NCBI GenBank assembly: GCA_007128245.1 | Contig: SKXU01000015.1 | Coordinates: forward strand, 1 to 9,719 | Direction of reading: 5' to 3' | From: Candidatus Woesearchaeota archaeon | GTDB taxonomy: Archaea > Nanobdellota > Nanobdellia > Woesearchaeales > SKIA01 | Length of the DNA: 9,719 nucleotides | Shown: piece by piece, positions 1 to 5,947 of the stretch | Position numbering within the stretch: position 1 is the first letter of the stretch | Layout of the letters: each line of letters begins with the position of its first letter | Program-made: the position numbers and the translations under genes | Notes under the pieces: model-generated | The model's database searches: none | Told to the model about the DNA's origin: nothing | The model's input: only the letters and a program-made list of their open reading frames with translations

Positions 1-1844
1 CCAACAAAGAGTCCGTATCGTCCTTTGCGTATCTGGAGTTCTCCGTCGTCGCACGCGTTGCACGGGCCGAGTATGGTTCGTGCGTCTCGCGTGTCTTTTT
101 CTGCGTCCATGAGCGCTTGTCCAATCTCTTTTTCGTGCTCTTTGAAGTGGTCTAGTACTTTTGTGAGGTGTTCTTTTGCGTGCGACAATACTGTTTCTGG
201 CGTGGTTTTTTCTTCGCGTATTCCTTCGAGTTCTTCTTCGAGTTGTCGCGTGAGTTGTTCATCTATGATTTCTGGAACGTATTTTTCGAGTGTTTCTATT
301 GTGTGCATTCCTATCTCAGTTACTTGTATGCTATCTTCATGCACATATCCTCGTGTGAAGAGGTTTTCTACGATGTCTGCGCGCGTCGCTTTTGTTCCAA
401 GCCCTCGTTTTTCGAGTTCTTTGATAATGCTTGATGGCGTGTAACGTTTTGGTGGCTGCGTTTCTTTGTCAAGGAGTTCTGTTTTCTTAACAGTAAGTGT
501 TTGTCCTTTCGTCAGGGCTGGCATCTCTTCTTCTTTTTGTTTGACGTGGGGCCCGTAGTAGGTGTGCCATCCGGGTTCTACCGTGCGCGTTCCGCTCGTG
601 GTAAATCCTTCTCCTCCGCTTTCAAGACGTACTTTGATAGTTTCTCTTGTTGCGGGCGTTGCAAATGTTGCCATGAATCGGCGCACGATGATGTCGTACA
701 CGTTTTTTGCTCGCTCTCGCATCTTGCTTGGTGCGGCTCCTGTTGGAAAGATTGCTGGGTGTGCGGGATCTGTTTTTTTCCCGTTATTTGGTTTGAGCGC
801 TTTTTTAGTAAGAAGTGTTTGTGCGAGTTCGTGGTACATTTTTTGTTTCGCCAGTGCTTTGAGGATGTCTTGATAACCGATCTCTTCAGGCAGTTGTTGA
901 CTGCTTGTTCTTGGATAACTAATGTACCCTGCTGTGTAGAGGTCTTGAGCGTGTTGTAGGGTTTCTTTTGGGCTCATTCGAAAGCTTCTGTAGCTTTCTG
1001 TCTGCAAGCTTGTGAGATCAAATGGGTGTGGTGGTGCTTGCTGGAATTGTCTAGTATCAACAGCGGTGATGTCTGCTTGTTTCGTGACGTTTTTTTGTGC
1101 GGTGGTTGCTTCTTCTTGCTTCCAGAATTTGTCTTGCTCGTGCATTGCCACAATCTCTGGTGTGTGAAGTTCAAGTTGCCAGTACGGGTCTGGTACGAAT
1201 GCTTTGATTTCTTTTTCTCGCTCAGCAAGAATTTTTAGTGCTGGCGTTTGCACGCGTCCTGAGGACAGTATCTTGAATCCGCCAGTAGTTTTTACTGCGA
1301 GCGTGAGTGCTCTTGATAAGTTTATTCCGTAGTACCAGTCCAGCTCGTGTCTGGTGACTCCCGCGTGCGCTTGTCCCCACGCGAGTGTTGGCATTTTGTT
1401 GTCGTAGCTTTTTTGCAGGTCTTTTTTTGTGACTGTACTATATTTCATTCTCTCGCCATCTTCTTTTTTACAGGCGTGTTTGAGAATGGTGTATCCGATG
1501 ACTTCTCCTTCTATGTCAAAGTCTGTTGCGATGGTTACTTTGTCTGCTTTTTTTGCGAGTTGTTTGATTACAGTAAGATACTTTTTTGTAAAGGCTGCTC
1601 CTTTGTCTTGTTCGTGACTGGGAACCCAGTGTACGTCAAAGACGGGGTACGTCCATCCTTTCTTTTCTTTTTCTGCTACGGTAAACAGGTGTCCAACCGC
1701 GCTTGCGACCACTACTGCTCGTCCGTCTCGCGTCAGCTCGTAGTAGCTCACACCGTTCTTGGTTACTTTCTTTGCTTTGGTGTCTGCGAGGCTCTCAGCA
1801 ATCTTTGTTGCACTACTCGGTTTTTCCGTAATGATAAGTTCCAT
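1..1844 (-). CDS. topA: DNA topoisomerase I (type IA), C-terminus cut by window edge
   Basis: Type IA topoisomerase that relaxes negatively supercoiled DNA by passing one strand through a transient 5'-phosphotyrosine break. Reading from the ATG at 1844, the frame stays open for 614 codons and leaves the window without a stop. The N-terminal TOPRIM domain (about residues 1-140) begins MELIITEKPSSA and holds the metal-binding motif TDFDIEGE, with D108, D110 and E112. The central domain contains GYISYPRTSS, where Y310 is the expected catalytic tyrosine. Near residues 450-500 is a conserved RYTPSSIIKELEKRGLGTKATR segment typical of the family. The last visible residues (GPCNACDDGELQIRKGRYG) are the first half of a zinc-finger module, so the missing part is probably one or more C-terminal zinc fingers. 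Reverse gyrase is excluded because there is no helicase domain before TOPRIM. A TATA box 25-34 bases upstream supports this start and a very short leader. Confidence 0.95.
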   Translation of the reverse strand, partial: MELIITEKPSSATKIAESLADTKAKKVTKNGVSYYELTRDGRAVVVASAVGHLFTVAEKEKKGWTYPVFDVHWVPSHEQDKGAAFTKKYLTVIKQLAKKADKVTIATDFDIEGEVIGYTILKHACKKEDGERMKYSTVTKKDLQKSYDNKMPTLAWGQAHAGVTRHELDWYYGINLSRALTLAVKTTGGFKILSSGRVQTPALKILAEREKEIKAFVPDPYWQLELHTPEIVAMHEQDKFWKQEEATTAQKNVTKQADITAVDTRQFQQAPPHPFDLTSLQTESYRSFRMSPKETLQHAQDLYTAGYISYPRTSSQQLPEEIGYQDILKALAKQKMYHELAQTLLTKKALKPNNGKKTDPAHPAIFPTGAAPSKMRERAKNVYDIIVRRFMATFATPATRETIKVRLESGGEGFTTSGTRTVEPGWHTYYGPHVKQKEEEMPALTKGQTLTVKKTELLDKETQPPKRYTPSSIIKELEKRGLGTKATRADIVENLFTRGYVHEDSIQVTEIGMHTIETLEKYVPEIIDEQLTRQLEEELEGIREEKTTPETVLSHAKEHLTKVLDHFKEHEKEIGQALMDAEKDTRDARTILGPCNACDDGELQIRKGRYGLFV

Positions 1845-1868
1845 CTACATACCCAGAATTTGTGCGTT

Positions 1869-1878
1869 GCTTATATAG
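1869..1878 (-). promoter_or_regulatory. TATA-like promoter element of topA
   Basis: On the minus strand CTATATAAGC is centred about 30 bases before the topA ATG. At the usual archaeal spacing, transcription would begin a few bases before the start codon. No Shine-Dalgarno sequence is visible between the box and the ATG. Confidence 0.6.
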
Positions 1879-1915
1879 TTGTGTGTACGAGTATTCGTCG
1901 TACATCAAAAAGTGT

Positions 1916-2266
1916 TTATGATGCTCGACGCCAAGTAGATTGTTCAGACAGTAAGTTCGCAAGCTCTTCTTCTTGTCGTTTTGTGAGCGTTGATTGGTCG
2001 TACGGGCGAGTAGCGTAGAGTCCTTGTGTCGCCACCGGATTGTATGAGAGTGTAGTCGTTAGCGCGTCTGTTGCAGAGTACACCCCTCGCGTCTGAAACA
2101 GCGGCTTGTACGTGAGTGCGCGCTGAGCTGGTGAGAGCGTTACGGCGTCTTGCGCGTCATACCGTGTTTTGGTATCTCGATAGAATCCTGATGCTGTTGC
2201 TTGTCTGCTCTGCTCGCCCATGTCAAATGCACGGCCAGGGTTCACACCCATTGTTGAGTATACCAT
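1916..2266 (-). CDS. Hypothetical protein, 116 aa
   Basis: I do not recognise the family. The protein is soluble-looking, with no signal peptide or membrane segment, and is rich in Thr, Ala, Tyr and Arg. Its middle contains loosely similar stretches (ALTYKPLFQTRGVYSATDA and TLSYNPVATQGLYATRPYD), which could be a degenerate internal repeat. The last 25 residues (TLTKRQEEELANLLSEQSTW) should form a charged helix. Evidence that it is real: it fills the gap between the aminopeptidase and topA on the same strand, it starts 32 bases after the aminopeptidase stop, and a TATA-like element sits about 27 bases before its ATG. It could form a loose same-strand cluster with topA, though topA has its own promoter. 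Function unknown. Confidence 0.6.
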   Translation of the reverse strand: MVYSTMGVNPGRAFDMGEQSRQATASGFYRDTKTRYDAQDAVTLSPAQRALTYKPLFQTRGVYSATDALTTTLSYNPVATQGLYATRPYDQSTLTKRQEEELANLLSEQSTWRRAS

Positions 2267-2287
2267 GCGACGCGAAAGCTTTCCTCG

Positions 2288-2297
2288 CTAATATACT
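2288..2297 (-). promoter_or_regulatory. TATA-like element of the 116-aa gene
   Basis: AGTATATTAG on the minus strand is centred about 27 bases before the ATG at 2266, which predicts a leaderless message. It directly abuts the stop codon of the upstream aminopeptidase gene. Confidence 0.45.
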
Positions 2298-3704
2298 TTA
2301 CGCATCTTCATTACTCTTTAGTGACTGCTCAAAGAACGTATGGTATGCTTTGTATGCTGCGTACAGGTCGTGTTTTGCGATGAGCTCGTAGGGTGCGTGC
2401 ATCCCGAGTACTGCTGGTCCAATGTCTACGACGTTTGCTCCTTGTCGTGCAAGAAACATTGCTATCGTTCCGCCTCCTCCTTGGTCTACTTTTCCTAGCT
2501 CTCCTGTTTGCCATGGGATGTTGTGCGTGTTAAAGAGTGTGGTGAGTGCGTGCATATATTCTGCGTCTGCGTCGTTTGTTGAGTATTTTCCTCCTGCGCC
2601 ACCGTATTTCTCTAGTGCCACCCCGTATCCGAGGTATGTAGCGTTGCTTGTATCGTGTACTTCCGGAAAGTTCGGGTCTACTGCTGCGGTCACGTCTGCT
2701 GAGAGGATGTTTGTGTTCTCCCATACTTGGCTTGGTCGCAGGTCTGTTTCTGAGAGTTCGAGTAGGTCTTCGATGAGTCGGTTCATAAACAAGTTTTGTG
2801 CTCCTGTGCGTCCGTAGCTTCCTATTTCTTCTTTATCATAAAACAGTGCGATCTGTGTGTGTGATGCTTTTTTTGCGTCAAGTATTGCTTGTGCGGTGGT
2901 GTATGCGCAGCTTCTGTCGTCGTGTCCGTATCCGAGGATGAGGCTTTTGTCGATTCCTGCTTCTCTTGCAGGTCCTGCTGGTACGAATGAGAGTTCTGCT
3001 GAGATGAGGTCTTCTGCTATGAGACCGTATTTTTCGTTAAGGGCATTTGCGAGGGCGAGTTTGACTTTGTCTTTTACTTTTTCATCCTCATACGGCAGTG
3101 TTGCTGCGATGGCGTTGAGTTGTTCTCCTACCACGAGCTCTTTTGCTGTTTTTGCGAACTGGTCTTTTGCGAGGTGCGGGAGCAGATCAGGTATGGTAAA
3201 GCATGCGTCTTCTTCACCAAGGCATACTTCTCTGCGCTCGCCTGTTTGTGTGTACGCCACTCCTCGTAGAGCGAGTGGGATGTTGAGCCATTGGTATTTT
3301 TTGATTCCGCCGTAATAATGCGTTTTGAGAAGGCCGAGTTTGTGTTGTTCTGCGAGTGGATAGGGTTTAAGGTGTAGGCACGGGCTGTCTACGTGGCTTG
3401 CCGTGGCATGAACTTTTTTGAGTCCTGCAAATCGTATGAGTGCGAGGTTTTTGTGGTTGTCAACTTTGTAGTAGGTTTTTCCTGCTTCGACTCCTCCGGC
3501 CTGTGCGAGGTTGATAAATCCTGCGTGCTCTGCAAGAGCGACGATTGCTTTGATGACTTCTCGCTCTGTTTTGTTTTCTGAGATGAAGTTCTTGTATTCG
3601 TGTGCGAACGTCTCCACTTCTTGTGCATCAAGGAGTTTGCTTGCGTGTTGTCTTTTCGTGAAGAGTTTCTCGTGTAGTTCTTGTCCTGCAGTTTTATCTG
3701 TCAT
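2298..3704 (-). CDS. M18 family aspartyl aminopeptidase
   Basis: Cytosolic di-zinc aminopeptidase of the M18 family, which removes N-terminal (usually acidic) residues from peptides during protein turnover. The 468-residue length is normal for the family and the gene looks intact. Expected metal and catalytic positions are all present: HVDSP (H104, D106), GHDDR (D262/D263), YDKEEIGSYG (E292, E293), SADVTAAVDP (D337) and GMHAPYE (H436). The glycine-rich DQGGGGTIAMFLA near residue 407 is also typical. M18 enzymes form dodecameric shells, and nothing here argues against that. The ATG at 3704 is supported by a TATA box centred about 24-25 bases upstream, so the message should be leaderless. The neighbours are unrelated in function and look like ordinary chromosomal genes. 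The family call is firm; the exact substrate preference is inferred from the family. Confidence 0.95.
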   Translation of the reverse strand: MTDKTAGQELHEKLFTKRQHASKLLDAQEVETFAHEYKNFISENKTEREVIKAIVALAEHAGFINLAQAGGVEAGKTYYKVDNHKNLALIRFAGLKKVHATASHVDSPCLHLKPYPLAEQHKLGLLKTHYYGGIKKYQWLNIPLALRGVAYTQTGERREVCLGEEDACFTIPDLLPHLAKDQFAKTAKELVVGEQLNAIAATLPYEDEKVKDKVKLALANALNEKYGLIAEDLISAELSFVPAGPAREAGIDKSLILGYGHDDRSCAYTTAQAILDAKKASHTQIALFYDKEEIGSYGRTGAQNLFMNRLIEDLLELSETDLRPSQVWENTNILSADVTAAVDPNFPEVHDTSNATYLGYGVALEKYGGAGGKYSTNDADAEYMHALTTLFNTHNIPWQTGELGKVDQGGGGTIAMFLARQGANVVDIGPAVLGMHAPYELIAKHDLYAAYKAYHTFFEQSLKSNEDA

Positions 3705-3720
3705 GACAAAAGAAGAGAAA

Positions 3721-3734
3721 AGTAAATATAAAAA
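3721..3734 (-). promoter_or_regulatory. TATA-like element of the M18 aminopeptidase gene
   Basis: TTTTTATATTTACT on the minus strand ends about 17 bases before the ATG at 3704 and is centred about 24 bases before it. Transcription is therefore expected to begin at or next to the start codon. The box begins directly after the stop codon of the upstream gene. Confidence 0.6.
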
Positions 3735-4073
3735 TTAGTTGGGTGCGTGTACTTTGTGCGCAAAGAGCTTAAACAAGAACGCCCAACCTAAGAACACGAT
3801 TGCTGCAACGCCGTAGTATTCTGGGAGCGTTGCTTTCTCAATCAGAAACTGCACTGTGTACACTGCTGCAAGTCCTGATGAGAACAAGAAGAGGATGTAC
3901 ATCAAGTGCGAGAGCACAAGGTGTTCATCTCTTGGTTGTGTAACCACAGGAGCTTGCGCAGGAACTGTTTTTTGTGCAGTTGATTTCGCCGCTCGCTTAC
4001 TAGCAGTTTTTTTTGCTGCTCGTTTGGGAGCCGCGCGTTTCTTAGTAGATTTCTTAGCAGTTTTTTTTGCCAT
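3735..4073 (-). CDS. Small membrane protein with histone-H1-like basic tail, 112 aa
   Basis: Residues 1-36 are almost wholly Lys, Ala, Arg, Ser and Thr (MAKKTAKKSTKKRAAPKRAA and onward), like the tails of histone H1 or bacterial H1-like proteins. A short linker follows (about 37-50), then two hydrophobic helices (about 52-76 and 86-105) joined by EKATLPEYYG. A short C-terminal tail has the basic patch KVHAPN. By the positive-inside rule the basic tail should face the cytoplasm, where it could touch DNA, RNA or lipid head groups. It has no recognised enzymatic motif. Unlike its neighbours it has a short leader with a Shine-Dalgarno-like GGGGTGA ending 4 bases before the ATG. It is divergent from the gene at 4139 and shares a TATA region with it. 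Function is unknown; nucleoid anchoring at the membrane is only an inference. Confidence 0.8.
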   Translation of the reverse strand: MAKKTAKKSTKKRAAPKRAAKKTASKRAAKSTAQKTVPAQAPVVTQPRDEHLVLSHLMYILFLFSSGLAAVYTVQFLIEKATLPEYYGVAAIVFLGWAFLFKLFAHKVHAPN

Positions 4074-4077
4074 TATC

Positions 4078-4084
4078 TCACCCC
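4078..4084 (-). promoter_or_regulatory. Shine-Dalgarno-like site of the H1-tail protein gene
   Basis: GGGGTGA on the minus strand lies 4 bases before the ATG at 4073. It stands out because other genes in this window appear leaderless. With the TATA box at 4109-4120 the leader would be roughly 14 bases. Confidence 0.5.
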
Positions 4085-4108
4085 TATACCGTGTTTGTGA
4101 TGTTATGG

Positions 4109-4120
4109 TTTATAAATATG
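4109..4120. promoter_or_regulatory. Shared, nearly symmetric TATA box between divergent genes
   Basis: TTTATAAATATG on the plus strand reads CATATTTATAAA on the minus strand, a usable TATA box in both directions. It is centred about 25 bases before the plus-strand ATG at 4139, giving a leaderless message. It is about 41 bases before the minus-strand ATG at 4073, giving a short leader with a Shine-Dalgarno site. No second good box is seen in the 65-base gap, so the two genes may compete for one promoter core. Confidence 0.5.
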
Positions 4121-4138
4121 TAGTGTTTTAGTCTCCTT

Positions 4139-4618
4139 ATGACCTCAAATGAGCTCATTTCTTTAGAGCTTGATTGTGCGAAAGCGTTCGGGCCTCGCGT
4201 GATACAGCAAATACAATTATTCGCTGATCCTGCGAAACGAGAGAAGACGCGCCTAGTTCTTGATGAGTTTTTTTCTTCGTGCTTTACGAGTACTGCAAGA
4301 CTGCGCAAGCAAGAATCTGATCGCATACCTGCTCTTGGGTGGTTATATCAAGAGTTACAAGCTGCAAAGAATCCTAAGTGGAGCAATGTCGCACATATGA
4401 TGACGTTGTTAGGAGAGCTTTCAGAGATGTATGAGCAGTTTAATAGACAGTGTGAAGTGCATATTCCTGCTGGGAAAGCACCTGCTGATACCAGCGGACA
4501 AGAGTATCGTGACTGGGTGGAGAGCAAGAATGATGAGCGCGCTTTTGAGCGGTATGCTGCTAACAAAACAGCTCAATTGCATAAGAAAGCTCTTGAGTTA
4601 GCGTCTGTGTGGAAGTGA
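4139..4618 (+). CDS. Hypothetical helical protein, 159 aa
   Basis: I do not recognise the family. The protein is predicted to be mostly alpha-helical and soluble, with no signal peptide, membrane helix or obvious catalytic motif. Features that can be seen are an acidic/basic helical N-terminal half (KREKTRLVLDEFFSSCF around residues 33-49), a hydrophobic helix around WSNVAHMMTLLGELSEMYEQF, a short Pro/Gly linker (IPAGKAPADTSG, about 109-120), and a charged C-terminal helix ending in ALELASVWK. The ATG at 4139 sits where the shared TATA box would place the transcription start. It is divergent from the H1-tail membrane protein, and the HTH-membrane gene follows 83 bases downstream. An overlapping minus-strand frame (4084-4326) is judged to be a shadow. 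Confidence 0.7.
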   Translation: MTSNELISLELDCAKAFGPRVIQQIQLFADPAKREKTRLVLDEFFSSCFTSTARLRKQESDRIPALGWLYQELQAAKNPKWSNVAHMMTLLGELSEMYEQFNRQCEVHIPAGKAPADTSGQEYRDWVESKNDERAFERYAANKTAQLHKKALELASVWK

Positions 4619-4701
4619 TTTTGTGAAGCAGACGTGCAGTAACCATCCTACTGAAAAGAACGTTAATAACACTCTTAAATGAGAATCACTTCTCCTATGC
4701 T

Positions 4702-4971
4702 ATGGTGGGACAAAATTTCGGAAGAGAAGACTATCTTGAGCTCTGTCACAAGCATAACCTTGATCCTGCCACGCTCAAGCAGATACTGTATTGGAAGAGC
4801 AAGGGATTTGATACAATGACTATTGCACGGAGAACGGGAGTTGAACATGTGCGAGTGCAAAGCTATCTGAGAAAGCTTCGAGAGTTGAACAAGCATGATG
4901 CCAAGCACTTGCTTTTCGGCGCCGCGGCAATTGTCGGAGGAGCTGTTATTCTCAATGAGTTGTTGTACTAG
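4702..4971 (+). CDS. Small HTH protein with C-terminal membrane helix, 89 aa
   Basis: Residues about 22-62 (TLKQILYWKSKGFDTMTIAR, then RTGVEHVRVQSYLRKLRELN) have the pattern of a helix-turn-helix: a helix, a turn at KGFDT, a helix with TIARRTGV, and a recognition helix HVRVQSYLRKL. This resembles sigma-70 region 4 or LuxR/Trp-repressor-like HTHs. After a basic KHDAKH comes one hydrophobic segment, LLFGAAAIVGGAVILNELLY (70-89), at the extreme C-terminus, like a tail anchor. The protein would then hold a DNA-binding domain at the inner membrane face. No sensor domain is visible. The ATG at 4702 is chosen because it is the first in frame after the gap; a GTG follows immediately at 4705. The only upstream AT-rich candidate promoter (TTAAAT near 4675) is weak. 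The target and role are unknown. Confidence 0.75.
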   Translation: MVGQNFGREDYLELCHKHNLDPATLKQILYWKSKGFDTMTIARRTGVEHVRVQSYLRKLRELNKHDAKHLLFGAAAIVGGAVILNELLY

Positions 4972-4992
4972 TAGACGAAGTCATTGATTTTA

Positions 4993-5017
4993 GGGCATAA
5001 CAATGCCCCGTCCGGGG
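4993..5017. other. Overlapping hairpins at the left boundary of the cassette-like region
   Basis: GGGCAT-AACA-ATGCCC forms a perfect 6-bp stem (4993-5008) that overlaps CCCCG-TC-CGGGG (5006-5017), so two alternative hairpins compete. On the minus strand this lies just after the stop codon of the 263-residue gene and could act as a terminator, although no clean T-tract follows here. Confidence 0.4.
5003..5016 (+). repeat. Boundary motif copy 1 (ATGCCCCGTCCGGG)
   Basis: First of five same-strand copies. It is identical to copies at 5889 and 9619. It stands between the HTH-membrane gene and the unit A gene and is the left limit of the accessory region. Here only the 14-base core is present, without the 26-base AT-rich left arm found at 5863 and 9593. 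Confidence 0.85.
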
Positions 5018-5103
5018 ATTCATGTATTAACTGGGAGCTTGGGCAAAGAAATATTACGGGAGTCTAATCGTAAAATAGCTCCTTTGAAAAGTGTTGCAAA
5101 ACC
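5003..5103 (+). repeat. 101-base direct repeat, left copy
   Basis: Identical at every base to 9619-9719. It contains the boundary motif, the intergenic spacer and the last 27 codons plus stop of the 263-residue gene. The right copy is stopped by the window end, so the true repeat may be longer. Confidence 0.95.
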
Positions 5104-5811
5104 AGCTAAAGACATTCCTGCTGTTACGAGAAGAGGCGTATATATCATCAGTGCAGCCGTTCCGGAAGGGGTTGGTTGCGAAAGCACAGCTCCGCCGAGA
5201 AAATATGTTAGTAATCCAGAAACAACAGCCATGGCTCCGCTTATTACCATGTATTCTGGAGTGTCTATTCTGTTGCCACGTATACTTTTTTGTTGGGTAG
5301 CAACTTCTTGTGCTGCTTGTTCTGCTCGACTGCGCACTGCTTGTTGAATCTTTGCTAAGCGGGCGTGTTGGTGCTCAAGTGATTTCTTGTATTTTTGCGG
5401 TTCTGTGGCGAAGTTCATGGTTGTGCGTAGTATTTGTTTTTTTGCACGAAGAAATGTGTGAGTCGCTTTCAATAATGCTGTTGTACTTTCTAACGTTTTG
5501 CGTAATGCTGGCGGGGTTGCTTTCATCTTGGAGAGCTTTTCGTATTGAACAGAGGCTCCTTCAGTAAAGGAGTGTATGTTTTTGATAGCTTCTGTTTCTG
5601 CAGTAAGGTTGTCTAGTAGTTGCATCATGACATCTCGAATCTCACCTTCTTTCTCGCCTGAAGGATAGTGTTCTAATTGTTGAATTGTTTGAATGATGAC
5701 TACGCGCTCTTCATGAAATGCTTGGAGGTCTTGCACCACTGCAGCTATGCTTTCGTTGACATGATGGAGTATTGCAATGCACTTGGCAATGTCATGATAA
5801 TCAAGTACCAT
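5020..5811 (-). CDS. Unknown coiled-coil protein with two C-terminal membrane helices, 263 aa (unit A)
   Basis: I do not recognise the family. Residues 1-180 are almost entirely helical, with heptad-like stretches (about 8-45, 58-80, 100-125 and 137-175), including an Ala/Gln/Lys-rich segment LAKIQQAVRSRAEQAAQEVA. There is no cysteine-rich or enzymatic motif. Two hydrophobic helices follow (about 187-210 and 218-241), then a short basic tail LDSRNISLPKLPVNT. The shape, a long soluble coiled-coil domain tied to the membrane at the C-terminus, suggests a structural, scaffold or membrane-acting effector role, but this is inference. A TATA box about 25 bases upstream supports the ATG at 5811. The gene is alone between two boundary motifs, and its 3' end recurs identically at 9636-9719. 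A tail-anchored phage or defence effector cannot be excluded. Confidence 0.75.
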   Translation of the reverse strand: MVLDYHDIAKCIAILHHVNESIAAVVQDLQAFHEERVVIIQTIQQLEHYPSGEKEGEIRDVMMQLLDNLTAETEAIKNIHSFTEGASVQYEKLSKMKATPPALRKTLESTTALLKATHTFLRAKKQILRTTMNFATEPQKYKKSLEHQHARLAKIQQAVRSRAEQAAQEVATQQKSIRGNRIDTPEYMVISGAMAVVSGLLTYFLGGAVLSQPTPSGTAALMIYTPLLVTAGMSLAGFATLFKGAILRLDSRNISLPKLPVNT

Positions 5812-5829
5812 GCTGTGCTTTTTGTGTCA

Positions 5830-5840
5830 AGCATATAAAA
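5830..5840 (-). promoter_or_regulatory. TATA-like element of the unit A gene
   Basis: TTTTTATATGC-like sequence on the minus strand is centred about 25 bases before the ATG at 5811, predicting a leaderless message. The promoter lies inside the unit, so the unit carries its own expression signal. Confidence 0.55.
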
Positions 5841-5862
5841 ACCTGCGGTTCTACGATAAAGT

Positions 5863-5902
5863 GTGCCCCAAAACTATAAAAAAATAGTATGCCCCGTCCG
5901 GG
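5863..5902 (+). repeat. 40-base boundary repeat, full form (copy 2)
   Basis: Identical to 9593-9632. It has an AT-rich left arm with the inverted repeat ACTAT-AAAAAA-ATAGT, followed by the 14-base core ATGCCCCGTCCGGG (5889-5902). At this copy the core extends into a perfect 6-bp hairpin ATGCCC-CGTCC-GGGCAT (5889-5905). It separates unit A from the AbiE-type pair. Confidence 0.9.
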
Positions 5903-5905
5903 CAT
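5877..5905 (-). terminator. Possible intrinsic terminator after the AbiEii-like gene
   Basis: On the minus strand the GC hairpin ATGCCC-GGACG-GGGCAT is followed within about 5 bases by a run of seven T. It lies 43 bases past the AbiEii stop at 5948. Archaeal termination needs mainly the T-run; the hairpin may be incidental or part of the boundary repeat. Confidence 0.4.
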
Positions 5906-5947
5906 CTGCTAGTAATTTGATTCTGAAAATGCATAGTTACTGTATTT

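Noticed and set aside
1..1844. Reverse gyrase
   Set aside because: The protein begins directly with the TOPRIM domain and has no N-terminal helicase-like domain.
25..2018. Several plus-strand open frames across the left 2 kb
   Set aside because: They are rich in Cys, Phe and Ser, as expected of the antisense of a Lys/Glu/Ala-rich gene, and overlap the clear topoisomerase I frame.
4084..4326. Minus-strand frame opposite the start of the 159-aa gene
   Set aside because: It covers the shared promoter, has no recognisable features, and conflicts with the better-supported plus-strand gene.
4661..4680. TATA box of the HTH-membrane gene
   Set aside because: AATAAC and TTAAAT are present near the right distance, but neither is a good box, so no promoter is called.
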